Below are positions 11,188 through 23,284 of a DNA stretch of 64,000 bases, one piece after another (the stretch's first letter is position 1; each line of letters opens with the position of its first letter). Origin of the DNA: Anisodus tanguticus (lineage: Eukaryota > Streptophyta > Magnoliopsida > Solanales > Solanaceae). The notes below the pieces were generated by a model. The model was given only the letters and a program-made list of their open reading frames with translations, did not search any database and was not told where the DNA came from. A program made the position numbers and the translations under genes. The DNA lies in contig CM067546.1 in the NCBI GenBank assembly GCA_034509755.1, positions 32,076,383 to 32,140,382 of the forward strand, read 5' to 3'.

Positions 11188-11197
11188 GAATGTTGGG
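11188..11197. other. Fusion junction of copies B and A with 10-nt filler
   Basis: Up to 11187 the sequence aligns with gag of copy C (58396-58410 region). From 11198 upward it aligns with the pol-env spacer of copies A and C. The ten bases between (gaatgttggg) belong to neither alignment but resemble the nearby spacer motif 'aatgttggga', as expected of a templated filler left by end joining. Confidence 0.7.
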
Positions 11198-11711
11198 TAA
11201 AATATTGGGATAAAAAGATGAACATCAAGTAGGAATTCAATTTAGCCTTATCATTTTTAAGTTTGAAATTCCTATTAATACGAGGCATAAAAATAGGGAG
11301 AAAAATTAATTTTTCTGAAATCAGTTAAGAACAACATCCCAACAAATATCACACTCCGAAAATGTCAACAACAATGTTAGCAACATTTTGGACGACACAA
11401 GTATTTTGATCCCTCAAGAATTTTTTATTTTGGCAACAAATCAAGACACGTTTTATACGTATTTTTATGAGTTTAACCACTAGAGTAATGTAACATTTTT
11501 CCATCGTGTCCCTGATCTAATCATAAAAACATACAAAAGAGTTTTTTCGTGTAAACAAATAAGAATACTTATTTAGTATTCTCAAAATTCTTTCAAGCAC
11601 TCGATACTCCTATAGAATAGGAACAGTATCTTTTTAAGGGCTTTGCCCATTTTGTACAGTTTCCAAATATTCGTAAAGGCTTTGCCTTATTTTGATACTC
11701 CCTTTTTATCA

Positions 11712-11758
<47 letters not shown>

Positions 11759-11941
11759 TTATATATCATCGCAGAGAACGGTATCACGTTCAATTCACAT
11801 TCTTATTGAAGGATCATGCTTGGGTGACCAAAAGTTATGCATCATACAACAATAATAATCAGTCAGTGATATTACATAGGTAAATATCTCCCGAAATGTT
11901 AGACAACGTTTCAGCCGACATTCACCAAAAATGCCTTCATT
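11198..11941 (-). other. Truncated pol-env spacer of copy B with (AT)20 microsatellite
   Basis: This aligns with 5690-6375 of copy A and 63171-63880 of copy C. At 11715-11754 an uninterrupted (AT)20 run replaces a short 'atatataaatacatatat' in copy C and no repeat in copy A, so the microsatellite expanded in this copy. The spacer is cut at the junction before the TATA-like box and env. Confidence 0.8.
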
Positions 11942-13500
11942 TTAGAGATTACAAAGACCAAGAGATTTCTTCAAACTAGAAAATATCTCATGGTCCAAAG
12001 CTTTTGTAAAAATATCAGCTAGTTGATGAAGAGTGTCAACATGTTCAATTTTAACTAGCTCTCTTTCAACTAAATCTCTTAAAAAGTGATGTCTAATATC
12101 AATATGTTTTGTACGTGAGTGTTGAACTGGATTTTTGGAAATATTTATAGAACTTAAATTATCACAATACAAAATCAAAATGTTGCTAGTAAATCCGTAG
12201 TCGTCTAACATGTGTCTTAGCCATATGAATTGAGAGCAACAACTTTCAGCTGCTACATATTCAGATTCAGCAGTTGAAAGTGAGACACAGTTTTGTTTAC
12301 GACTATACCATGAAACAAGATTATTGTCAAGATAAAAATATCCTCTACTTGTACTTTTTCTATCATCCACATCTCCAGCCCAATTTGAGTCACTGAATCC
12401 TATTAAGTTAGGATTAGTGTCTTTGGAATACCAAATTCCTAACTCACACGTGCCAGCAACATATCGGATAATACATTTCACGGCATTTAAGTGAGATATT
12501 TTGGGACATGCTTGAAAACGTGCACACACACAAACACTAAACATAATATCTAGGCGACTAGCAGTAAGGTAAAGAAGGCTACCTATCATAGATCTATATA
12601 ATGTTGGGTCGATATTTTCAATAACATTTTCCTTACATACCTTCTGTGACCAACCCATTGGAGTCCTTGTTTAGCATTTTCCAAACCAAATCTCTTAACT
12701 AGATTCTTGGAATATTTACTTTGTCAGATGAAAATTTCATCATCACTTTGCTTTAGCTGCAAGCTTAAGAAAAAAGTTAGTTCCCCAATCATACTCATTT
12801 CAAATGTTGATGACATAACTTCAACAAATGAATTTAGGTACGACTGTGAGGTCGACCCAAAAATGATATCATCTACGTATATTTGAGAAATTATAATATC
12901 TATACCGTGTCGTTTAATAAATAAAGTACGATTAGCTTTACCACGGTTAAAACCAAATTCAAGAAGAAAGTTAGGTAAACTATCATACCATGCACGAGGA
13001 GCTTGTTTCAACCCATACAAAGCCTTTTTGAGCTTGTATACATAGTGTGGATGGTAAGGATCTTCAAATCCTTTTGGTTGTTAAACATAGATTTCCTTAT
13101 CTAGATACCCATTTAAGAATGCACCTTTCACATCCATTTAGTGTAAAGTAATTTTCAGACAACAAGCAATAGCAAGTAAAAGTCTAATTGACTCAATTCT
13201 AGCCACCGGTGCTAAGGTTTCATCATAATCTATTCCTTCAACCTGAGTATAGCCTTGTGCAGCTAGACAAGCTTTATTTCTGACAACTATTCCGATTTAT
13301 TTTTAAAAATCCACTTAGTTCCAAATACATTTGTATTGTTTGGACCTGGAACTAAGTCCTAGACTTCATTTTGAGAAAATTGTTCAAGTTCTTCTTGCAT
13401 TGCTTGAATCCAAAACTTATCTTTGAGTGCTTCTAAACCATTTTTTGGTTCTAAATTATATATATAAAAGAAAGACTAACCTCTTGGTATATGGTATACA
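11942..13500 (-). pseudogene. RT and RNase H of copy B
   Basis: The RNase H part (12658-11942) is open for 238 codons and holds SDSNWAGDVDDRKSTSRGYF, SLSTAESEYVA, LYCDNLSSINIS and ADIFTKALDHE, so it is the best RNase H of the three Sirevirus copies. The RT part is broken: an open piece at 13020-12724 carries YGLKQAPRAWY and the YVDD box (QIYVDDIIFGSTS). The upstream finger region (13430-13030) contains stops and a small deletion in the KNKSDESG region. It ends at LGLCNL. Confidence 0.85.
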
Positions 13501-13561
13501 TACACACATAACTTACCATATCTCTGTAGTTGAGTGGTTCTTTCCCTTTTGTTTTAATTCC

Positions 13562-14660
13562 TTAAAAAACTCCCCCTATCACTTGGCCTGTTGGATGATT
13601 CTTTCTAATCCTTGATGAGGGGTCCCTTCGAAGTTGGTCTAATAATTCAGCACTTGACTCCTCATCTGGGGCATATGTGGTCTCTATTTCAGGTTCAGAT
13701 GTTGCTTCGGGTGTGGCAACAATTGTGGCAACATCTGATTCTTCTGCAATCTGTGGAATTTTCACTTTATCTATAATGTTGTTTTCAATAGTTTTTCCTG
13801 AAACATCAGAAAGATCATTAAAGATAACATTTACATACTCTTGTACGGTTTTGGATCTCAGATTGTATACTCGATAAGCATGACTATTTTGTGAATAGCC
13901 AACAAAAATTCCCTTGTTACTCTTAGAGTCAAACTTTGCCAAATAATCCCTGTCATTCAAGATATAACAAATACACCCAAAAACATGAAAGTAACTCAAG
14001 TTTGGTTTCTTTCCATTTATAATCTCATAGGGTGTCATCTTTATCCCTGGCCTTAGATAGACTCTATTAGCTATGTGATTAGTAGTACTCAAGGCTTTTG
14101 CCCATAAACGCTTTGACAAATGTTTAGAACTAAGCATTACTCTAGCCATTTCTTGCAATGTCCTATTCTTCCATTCTGCAACCTCATTCTGTTGAGGAGT
14201 TTTGGGGCAGAAAACTCATGAAAATTCCCTTTTTATCACAAAAGTTTGTGAATGAACTATTTTCAATTTCTTTTCCATGGTCGGATCTACTCCAAAAAAT
14301 AGGAGAATAGAACAAATTCCTAATTCTAGAATGCAAGATTTAAAACATATCAAATGTTTGTGATTTTTCTATCAAAAAATATATCCAAGAATACCTAGAA
14401 AAATAATCCACTATCACAAAGGAATACCTCATGCCTCCTAGACTGTCTACTTCAATTGGACCCATTAAATCCATCTATAGCAATTGAAAACAGTGAGACT
14501 TACCTGAAAGTTATCCATCATGTTGGACAGCATTATGAGAGACACGAGTTTGCTTATCTTTCAAACAGTCTTCACAGACAATTTTATCTTTATGGCTAAA
14601 TTTGAGTATGCCTCTAACAGCTTCATATGAGACCAATTTTTCTAAGTTCGGCTAGTTGAC
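13562..14660 (-). pseudogene. Integrase of copy B
   Basis: The open piece at 14158-13562 starts inside the third catalytic block (LQEMARVMLSSKHLSKRLWAKAL) and runs through TPYEIINGKKPNLSYFHVFGC, the FVGYSQNSHAYRVYN block and the acidic linker up to VIGGVF. Upstream, 14160-14660 still shows the catalytic-core and zinc-domain sequence of copies A and C but with many stops and frameshifts. No active enzyme is possible. Confidence 0.8.
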
Positions 14661-15120
14661 ATTCCCCACCTTATAATGCCATAGTGTTGTTTCATCGATC
14701 TTATCACTATTACATGTTTCTTGTCTTACAACAAGATAGCAATCATCGCCTGTTCTTGTACCTGTCATGACACATATATTAGCTTCATTCGTAACTTTAC
14801 AAGCATTCTTATTAAATTTTACCTCAAGGTCGTTATCACACAGTTGACTAATACTAATCAAATTAGCCATTAAATCCTCAACGTGTAAGACGTTCCTTAA
14901 GGTTGGAAAACCAGGAACATCCAAAATCTATTTTTCCAATTATTTTGCTTTTACTGCCACCTCCATAAGTCACAATTCCTCCATTGAATGACTCATAGTT
15001 CCTTAGAAATCCTTTTGTACTTGTCATGTGGCGAGAACATCCACTATCAAAGTACCAAGAACCTGAAATGTTCGTTCTTAATGCAGTTATACAGAGATTA
15101 CAAGTTAAATTAATTTTAGG
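14652..15120 (-). pseudogene. Protease of copy B
   Basis: The protease reads from SWYFDSGCSRHMTS (about 15060, catalytic DSG) through GGSKSKIIGK to LRNVLHVEDLMANLISISQLCDNDLEVKFNKN. A frameshift near 14930 ('atctattttt') separates the active-site half from the open C-terminal half at 14924-14652. The order and spacing match copies A and C. Confidence 0.8.
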
Positions 15121-15123
15121 AAC

Positions 15124-16982
15124 TCAAACTCTCTTAAAATATTTTTTACCTTTTGGATCAGAAATGTTGCTCTGATTGGTATCCGAAATGTTGGACAACA
15201 ATTTAGGCAACATTTTACTCACAGAATTTTGAAGTTTGAAACAATATGGTTTTAAGTGTCCAGGGGAGTTACAGTGATGGTATACAAACTTCATATTCTT
15301 TGACATATATGAGAACCTGTCCTTTATCCCTTTTTATTTTACAAAGCGTATTTTCTCATTTTTATCAAAGAGATTAGAGCATATGGTTTTAAGAGAGTTT
15401 TCGTACCCAATACCTGCATGTGAAGGTTTACTAAAGTTGAGTATCTCATTTAATTTCGAAGTCCATGTGTTGAGCTTGTGGAAGGTTGCTTCGGCTAAAT
15501 CTAGTTTTGCACGAATCTTACCAAATTCAATATCTTTTCTGGTAAGTGTAACCTCTAGTCGGGTTATTGTGCCTTTTAAATCTACATTTTCACGAGTTAA
15601 AGATTTTACTTTTGTGTCAAGTTGCTTGGACTCTATGATTAAGGCTTTACAAATACTTTGTAATTCATTAATCATATCATCTTTGCATTCAACTTGATCT
15701 ATACAATCAGCCTCACTAACAGAAATAGAACCACCAAAGTAATTAACATCAGAATAGTTAAAGAATTCATACGTTTCGGATGTCGCTGAGGATGTAAATA
15801 TTGTTGCTGATGTTGGAGAAAATATTGTGACATCTGAGACAACATTATATATGACATCTTCATTATCCGATAGAGATTGTTCGAAAACAGTGGCCAACAT
15901 TGCTTGTGTTTTAATTTCACGATCTCATTCCTCTTCATCTTCATTATCAGAGAAACTCATAGGTTCTTACCAAATTTTCTAAGAGTGTTTGCACATTCGT
16001 TGGCATAATGACCCCAACCCGAGCATGCATGACATTGCACAGACTCAAGTTGGTTGGGATCAAAATTGGTACGATCTGAGTTGGTTCTTCTTAGTTGATT
16101 TCCTTTTTGTACATTTGGAAGGAATCTGGTGGGCTTTTGATTGAAGACTTGGTTTTGGTGCTCTTTATATTAAGATTGATTTATCTCATTGTTGAACTTC
16201 CTCACCATTGAATTGTATTTTCGAGTGAGTAAGGCAACATTTACACCTTCACCAATTTCTTCAAGATTCTCATCATCTTCTTCAATTTGACTCTCCGAGG
16301 ATTGAACTTGAAGTGCCACATTCTTGCTTTTATACAATTCCTTTTGATTCTCGATGTTCATCACATAGGTTTTGAGTATGCTCATCAAGGTATTAAGGTC
16401 CATTGTGGCAAGATTGTGAGCTTCTTTAATGGCACAAATCTTTAAATTGAACTTTTCAGGAAGAGAACGGAGAGCCTTTTCAACAAGTTGAGTGTTGGTT
16501 AATGGTTCCCCAAGCACTTGACATTCATTTGAGATGTCAATCAACTTTTCAAAATAAGATTTAATATCATCCGCTTCTTCCATCCTTAAACGTTCATATT
16601 TACTCATGAGCATGCATAGCTTTGTTCGACAAACATTTGGGCTACCTTCACAATGAATTTGTAAAGTATCTCATGCGTCTTTAGCCGTGGGGCAGTTTGA
16701 ATGAGTTTGAACATGTAAAGATCAATTCATCCAAAAATTACATGTAAGGCTTTTTCGTTAAAGCACTATTGGTTTATTCTGTAGTCCATTCGGATTCAGG
16801 TTTAGCAATAATGTCACCTTCCTCATCTGGTGCAACATTGGAACAACATACCCATTGGTTATAGATCTTCATGCACGAATATCAATTGATTTGATATGCG
16901 AACGTAGGCGAATCTTCCAATAGGAATAATGTGATCCATCTAAAATAAGAAGTCTACCAATAGTCGAATTTGACGGATCCAT
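15124..16982 (-). pseudogene. gag of copy B
   Basis: The start is placed at 16982, where the minus strand reads MDPSNSTIGR, as in copy C (MDPANSIIGR). A TGA interrupts after about 35 codons. An open piece at 16613-16170 is the UBN2-like capsid part (LRMEEADDIKSYFEKLIDISNECQ). The first CCHC knuckle lies near 15992-16033, the coiled coil at 15900-15334, and the second knuckle CHHCNSPGHLKPYC in 15306-15124. The ATG follows the primer-binding site by about 45 bases, so the leader is very short. Confidence 0.85.
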
Positions 16983-17025
16983 AGCTTATGACAACAGGAC
17001 CAAGCACTTATTGTGTTAAGTGTCG

Positions 17026-17037
17026 GCTCTGATACAA
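17026..17037 (-). other. Primer-binding site of copy B
   Basis: The minus strand reads TTGTATCAGAGC, one mismatch from TGGTATCAGAGC, the site complementary to the 3' end of initiator tRNA-Met used by most plant copia elements. It lies 2 bases inside the LTR end at 17040. Confidence 0.8.
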
Positions 17038-17039
17038 CT

Positions 17040-17956
17040 TGAAGGGTGTCAAAAGCTACTGAAAGTAAAAACAAAAGATGAAATAAATCGAATGCCAATT
17101 CAGTTTCTGAATGTCAGCAGTTATGTCGTCTGACACTGGTAACAACACTTTAGCAAAATAGAAACTTTAAAGAGTAAATGCAGTGGAATTTAAAGAACAC
17201 AAAGGTTTAAAATTTTCATAAGTTATATATATTATATAAATTATGATGATCAACGACCAGATGTATTGTATATATACTATATACAAAATTACAAATTCCT
17301 TTCTTTACAGATATACAATATAAAATGGAAAGGAATTAAAAGTTGAAGTCGCAGATGACTTCTGCCTGAAAAATCTAACTACGTAGACATAGACAACCTC
17401 TGATTACAATCGCTCCATACAAAACTAATCTAGAATCTAAACATCAATTGTAATGTTGGACAGAATGTTGTCGACACACTCAGACAACACTTGTGATCCA
17501 GATTTCTGAGTTGAAATTCCGAGAGATGTCTTGGTATTTTTGCAATCTAATTTTGGATATCGATTCACTGCAGTAGCCTCTCTATTTATAGTAGAGAGTT
17601 TTTCTTAAAAAGCTCATCGATTGGTTGTGGAGGTTGAGGGAAATGTGGGCAGCTGGTAGAGTTTGTTGGAGACGATCAAGGAGCAAAATCCTCTAACAAC
17701 TTTGACTTGTTCCTTACTCGACTTCTTTCCCAAGCTTTGACACTTTCTCCCACGTTTTACACAGCTTCAATTCACCAGGCCTAAGTCATTACCTCACAGT
17801 AAAATATTACTGCTTACTGTGAAGTAAGGCAAAACAGTTTTTCAAAAATGTTGGTCCGAATGTTATGACATTTGTCCCAACATTTTTATGTATTCAAATC
17901 ATTACTTCAGAGGATATGTTGGATCAAATGTCACAACACCAAACTCAACATTAATA
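17040..17956 (-). repeat. 5' LTR of copy B (917 bp)
   Basis: It aligns end to end with LTR A and LTR C. The outer terminus is TATTAATG instead of TGTTAATG, a one-base decay of the canonical TG. It includes a TATA box at 17583-17590. The sequence outside 17956 is host DNA. Confidence 0.85.
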
Positions 17957-18840
17957 CTACTAAAATTGACTTGTAATTCAGATCACCCCAACCATAATTT
18001 TAGAGACAGCAAGAATAATTTATTTCGACATAGCAGAGTATGAACATTTATGAACAATCCTTCCGCCAAACATAACAAATTTTGGCATAGCGAGCATGAT
18101 TGCTGTATAAATAAAGTCTCCTCAAGGAGTGTCTGATATTTCACAACTTAACTATACATACTAAGGAACAATATTCAATATAAAGGTTGCAATCACAATT
18201 CAAGACAATTATCTCTAATGAAAATAAGTGGAAACTTAAAATAATGGCAGACAAATGAAGAGACATTTCCGACCACATGTAGATATTTCATAGGACATAG
18301 CTAATTGAATTAACAATAAGACCATAGTAAGGAGGTTATACTAACCTAGCTTTATTCCAACAAGATTGATTGGAACACCTGGGGGATAATGCCTCAATTC
18401 AGGAAGTCACTGCAATTAAATAGCAAGAGGACAATGTATTAGTTCCTGGAAATTGTGAAATCTCACCAACCATACATCTCTTCCATCTTTCTTCTCTTAT
18501 AGGCATCATTTACCCAATCTTTGCTCATGAAAAATGGCCTTAAATAATCAAGTTTATTGGTTTTCACAAACAAGGTGAATCAAATGACTAAAGTAAAAGT
18601 TAAGCAAGTCAAAATCTTCCATGGACTGCTGTCAAGATAATGGGAAGATAGCCATCATATATATTAATCATAGTCGTCATGAGTACAGCTTTCAAAAGTG
18701 TGTCAGGAGAAAGAACACAATCCATGGATGGGTCTGTTTTAGCATCCGAAAATTCTCACCATGAATTCCTCCAATTTGCTACAAGAAAGAAGATATAGAA
18801 CTAAATCTCAGAGACGACATCCCCATCAATTAAAAAAAAA
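17957..18840. other. Host flank between Sirevirus B and the gypsy element
   Basis: No ORF of note. The only recognisable piece is the 64-nt ROP GTPase exon at 18346-18409. A poly-A run at 18832-18843 lies next to the start of the gypsy LTR. Confidence 0.5.
18346..18409 (-). pseudogene. Orphan exon of a ROP/Rac small GTPase
   Basis: On the minus strand a 64-nt segment is bounded by a good acceptor (TTTAATTGCAG) and donor (G|GTTAGT). It translates as a near match to the plant ROP segment W-x-PELRHYAPGVPI-x-LVGTKL, here *LPELRHYPPGVPINLVGIKL. Known plant ROP genes have this segment as a short internal exon bounded the same way. The Trp codon has become TGA, and I could not find neighbouring exons within about 400 bp on either side. 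It is most likely the last readable piece of a decayed ROP gene or a captured exon. Confidence 0.7.
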
Positions 18841-19563
18841 AAAACTCTTTTTGCCGGAAAATATTTTTTTATGTGTTAACACTCAAAAATATTTTTAGTG
18901 TTTAGCCGAATCAAGTGGCAGCCGAAAGTGGAAACCTCAAAATGAGCAGGCAACAAAATTTTAAGTCGATAACCGAACTGACTCGTAGCCGAATCTATTA
19001 GTCCTAGCCCTCGGCTAGAAAAGCTTTATCGGCTATTTCGGTAACCTGGCCGAGTCATAATTCCGAGGAACGACTGGAACCCACACATATTTGGACGCCT
19101 CGAAGACCAAGTCAAAATACCTTCTAGACCCCAAGAAACGGAAACAAACCGTCAATAGCTAGAAGGAAGTGTCGTCGGTCTTGCGAGAGGAAATCAATGA
19201 GCAAAATCGGCACCACCTCCTCATAGTTGGCTGGATTTAGTGGGTGATTTAGTGGCTAACATGGAGGGTTCAAGTTTTATTTCTTGTAGTATAAATATAG
19301 TATAATTTGTACTGATTAAAAAACACAACACAGTCATTCAAAAAACTGATTTTTACATATCTTCATTCTATCTTTATCGCTTTTATTGCACTCTAGCTGT
19401 ATTTATGTTTCTTACCTCTTAGTTTATTCAATCACCATCTTAACGCTTTCTGGACTAGTTGGGGAACCCATTGCTGGAAGTTAGAGTTTCGCTTCCAGCC
19501 CAATCGCTTAGTTAAGGAATTAATTTGTTATCCGATTTCGTCAGCCGATAAAATGGAGAACAT
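18840..19563 (+). repeat. 5' LTR of the gypsy element (boundaries approximate)
   Basis: The region is rich in GCCGA/CGGCT motifs, which recur through the element. It carries a TATA box within 'tataaatatagta' at 19291-19303, followed by a pyrimidine-rich leader. The LTR must end before the primer-binding site at 19580. The 5' TG could be at 18871 or 18898. There is no second LTR to compare with, so neither edge is fixed. Confidence 0.55.
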
Positions 19564-19579
19564 TTTAGACGGGAAAAAA

Positions 19580-19600
19580 TTTGGCACGCCCAGTGGGACC
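19580..19600 (+). other. Putative primer-binding site of the gypsy element
   Basis: TTTGGCACGCCCAGTGGGAC directly precedes the internal region. Similar strings stand at this position in plant Tat elements. I cannot name the tRNA with certainty. Confidence 0.55.
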
Positions 19601-19801
19601 ATAAGTGATCTCATAGCGAAGTTTGATTCTCCAGGTCAGGATCACGCCTAGCGTATGCGCCTAAGATCTGGTAAGAAAATGAACCCATAGTCCAATCCAC
19701 ATCCTACGCAGAATCCTCCCAGAAGGAACAATGAGCCACCATCTTCTTCGAGTATTCCTACATCGGTTGATACCCCTCCACTTCCTCCATCAACCCAAGC
19801 T

Positions 19802-21950
19802 GTGGGTGAACTTAACCAATCTGAGGGTCCAACTATCATGACCATATCATTCATTAGACATCAGATTGACTTAGGCATCCACGACATTATGTACCAGATT
19901 TCCAAACAGTTAGCTAACATTGTCAATCCAATTGTGCATAATGAGGTTCAGCAGGCGAGAGAAATGAAAGACAATCGACTGCATCCAGGAGAAGGTTCGT
20001 CTAGTTCTGCCATCCCTCTGACGAGTGGCGTTGTGCAGCATGCAACTGTGACTCTAGGTGTTGTTCCTCAACCGAATGTATAACAGTCAGTACCTACTCA
20101 AGTACAACAGATAGCACACCTAGGAGCACAAGCCCAGTCACTTGGCAACTAGTCTACTGTATGGTGGACATCAAACGCTGGGGGCAAACTATGCCACTCG
20201 ACCAAGCAAATCTGCAGTATGGAAAGACCAATATGGCTCGGAGACCAGTTCAGGCATCCGAACACCTTGGTTTGCCACCTGTTATGTTGTACACTCATGC
20301 AAACAGCCTTACGATACAGGCGACCAATGTTGGCAAGCCGAATTGGCAGCCGATGGCCCCTTGCTATGACCATGTTAGGCTATCTGGTGACGCTGTCCAC
20401 AGCGGGACACCATTCCAGCAGTCACAGTCGGTACCCAATCCATACCATCCAGGAAGTGCAAACTTTCTAAGAACGGCTGATGTCTGGGGAAAGCAGACAT
20501 GGAACACTGTCCCACCTTATCCTCAAGTTTCATAGGTTGTTCTAGAAGCTCAGGTTGCAGGATTTGTTGGCTATGCCCAACAACATCAATGGGGATATAC
20601 CCCACCTGTTGGTAATGGCCAACAGAATACCTACAACTTTAAAAACCCTATTCAACAAGGTGCAGAATGGAGGCCTCCAATTCGGAACAACTACCAACCG
20701 GTTCTAATTGAGAATCGGCAGGGGACTTCCCAACTGATGAACCCTGAAACTATTGTGAATACTATGAGGAGGTACTTTGGCATTCAACTGAAACCTTTGG
20801 ACATGCCTGTTTACAGGAAGCCTACCCCGATTGGGTAGATCGGGTAGCACTATTGCCAAGAGGCTTCAAAATACCTGATTTCGCCACCTTCTCGGGTGAT
20901 GACGACAAATCTACCATTGAGCACATCTGCAGATTTACCGCCCAATGTGGAGAAGTTGGCCAGAACGAGTATCACAAGCTGTAATTATTCCCCGTTTCTC
21001 CAACCGGAACAACATTTGTCTGGTACTCATCCTTGACCCCCGACTCCATACAGAGCTGGGCTGACATGGAGCGTTATTTCCATGATAGATTTTATTAGCC
21101 CCAACCCCAGGTCACTGTAGCCGACCTGACGAATCTCAAGCAACAGGTCGATGAGTCGGCTACCGATTATATCGAGAGATTTAGAAAGAGTGTTGGGAAA
21201 TGCATTGTACACTTCTCTGAATCGAAATGCACCCACATAATAATCAATAACATGCATCCTCAGCTAAAAGAGAAATTATTGGGACAATCCTGCTTTGACT
21301 TAAGCTAGTTAGCCGAGAAGGCTAGCCAAATAGAGCAGTATATCCAGGAGAAGAAGAAAATAAGAGTTAACTGGAACCGAGGATCCCATTTGGTATCCAT
21401 TATTGAGGCAGATGAGTCTAACTCAAAGTCAGCTGATTACACGGCAGACGCAATGGTAGTCGAGATTCTCTGGGGTAAGGTTTATTCTTGTCCAGCCTTG
21501 AAAGCTATAAAAGGCAAGGAGACGAGTTCTACTGATGACAGGGTCGGTTACTCGTTTGACATTACAAAGGAAGATCAAATCTTTGATCATCTGCTTAAAG
21601 ATAAACAGATTCAGCTGCTTGATGGCCATAGGATTCTGTCTGCCGAAGAACTCAAGGATAAGAAGTACTGTAAGTGGCACAATTCATATAGCCACGCTAC
21701 TTCTAATTGTGTGGTCTTCAGGAAGGCAATTCAAAAGAGCATCAAGGAGGGCAGGTTCAAGCTAGCCGATAAACGCATAGCTAAAATGTCTATTGATATT
21801 GACCCCTTCCCCGCAGTACCGATATCTATGGTATCCTTTGCCAAGCAAGATCAATCAAAGAATGTCAAGGGGAAACAACCGATGAGAAATATATGGGTTC
21901 CAAAGAAGCCTACTGGTAAGGAGGAAGCCACAAGGACCTGTGTTTGATAA
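19802..21950 (+). pseudogene. gag of the gypsy element
   Basis: Open pieces and broken frames together give a Tat-type gag. An N-terminal Gln/Pro-rich part spans 19802-20720. The gag capsid domain lies around 20880-21300 (FATFSGDDDKSTIEHICRF, then SWADMERYFHDRF, VADLTNLKQQVDESATDYIERFRK). A 185-codon open frame at 21390-21947 contains KYCKWHNSYSHATSNCVVF and IKEGRF, the Cys/His motif typical of Tat/Retand gag in place of a classical zinc knuckle. Stops occur at about 20860, 20982, 21100 and 21307. The gag proteins would form the particle shell. Confidence 0.75.
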
Positions 21951-23284
21951 GCTAGGCAGCTTACGTGACATCTATGAGGACACGGATATGCAGCCGGCTA
22001 GAGATAATTTTTGTGGTCGCCCTTACAAACTAGAGCACATTGCTCGGGAACCTCACAAACAATACCCAAAGTTCAGAAGGGACCCAGCAGACCTGAGGCG
22101 CAGGCTTGGGGGCAAGCATGGAAACTGGTCGATGAGAAGTCAAGAGTACCCTAGATAGATGAGAAACCATTCCCCACAGCTAAACAGAAGGTGGATGAGT
22201 TCAACATAAAAAAAGGCATTTCTTCCTTGCGTATCACAGTGAGGGATGAAGATCAGCTGAAACCCCGGAGGATGATCAAGCCAACCGCCAATAGAGAGGA
22301 AGGAAGGTGGTTCATCAATCAGCCTTTTGGAAAGAAAGAGGCACCATCGGGTCTCGTATCCAAGACTCAGAAAAGAAGAATGTAATGCGTCAAAGCCTTG
22401 CGCAAGATGAAGCTAACATTGCACATGATATCCAACGCTGAGGCAGTCGATAAGCATGAAATTCCTGAGTCTGCCGTGGCTGAGGCTATAGAGCGGGCAT
22501 TCGGCTCAACCTCTTCAGAGACGGTGCCACATAAAGGAAAAGTTTTAGACCAATCAGAGCTGAATATACAACCGGGTGACTACCTGACAGAGGAACATTG
22601 GCAGGAGACTACGGTCCTGAAGGAATCCCCAGTCGAGACGGTTACACAGAGCGCGCAAAGGATCCAGGCATTAGAACCCCAGTCGGTTCCTATATGCCTC
22701 TAGGATATGGAAGATACTAACTTCTTGTCAACTGAATTGGATGAGGTAGGAGACTCCATCCTTGATTTATTTAAATGTGATTCAATTGATGATATTTGGG
22801 CAGCTATTGAAATGGTCAGCTTGATTCCATGTGTGTTCTGGGCCAACCGCTCTAAGTTGGATAGTCTAGAAGGTGATGTGTGTGTAGAAGACACTGAATG
22901 GGCGACATTAGCCGATACCACGGCTAGGGACGCTTTGAGCATTGTATTTGGTGCACCTACGGAAGAGATGGTTAAACACCTCAAACTCTCTATGTTAAGG
23001 CTTACATTAACGACAAAGCTTTCAGCTAAGTGTTTATCGACAATGGGGTTGTGCTGAATGTGATGTCGTTGCTTACTTTGAAATTCCTCAACAAAACCAA
23101 GGAGGATCTCATACCAACTAACATGAAAATGGCTAGCTTTATGGGAGAGGCCTCTGAAGCTTTGCGGATTTTAGTAGCAGAAATCACTGTATGTCCTAAG
23201 ACGGCCAGATCTTCCTTTATTGTGATAGACGGTAAGTCATCCTACGCCATCCTGTTGGGCAGAGACTGGATTCACACCAGTTGA
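21940..23284 (+). pseudogene. Linker and aspartic protease of the gypsy element
   Basis: After gag, the frames at 21940-22703 are low-complexity, charged linker sequence. The protease lies at about 22990-23284: AYINDKAFS, VFIDNGVVLNVMSLLTLKFL, later VIDGKSSYAILLGRDWI. The ILLGRDWI end block is clear. The active-site triplet reads DNG where D-T/S-G is usual. The frame changes between 23057 and 23030 inside the domain. Confidence 0.7.

Larger units (their letters stand above)
2308..17956 (-). mobile_element. Compound of two head-to-tail Sirevirus-like Ty1/copia elements (B then A)
   Basis: On the minus strand the order is: LTR (17956-17040), primer-binding site, gag, protease, integrase, RT and RNase H of copy B, its 3' spacer (11941-11198), a filler junction (11197-11188), then gag without its start, protease, integrase, RT, RNase H, spacer, env-like ORF, purine tracts and LTR (3225-2308) of copy A. 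Three features place it in the Sirevirus group: an env-like ORF after pol, long gag with two CCHC boxes and a coiled coil, and several purine tracts before the 3' LTR. The 5-bp flanks (TGTAT at 2303-2307, CTACT at 17957-17961) do not match, so this was not one simple insertion. Confidence 0.85.
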
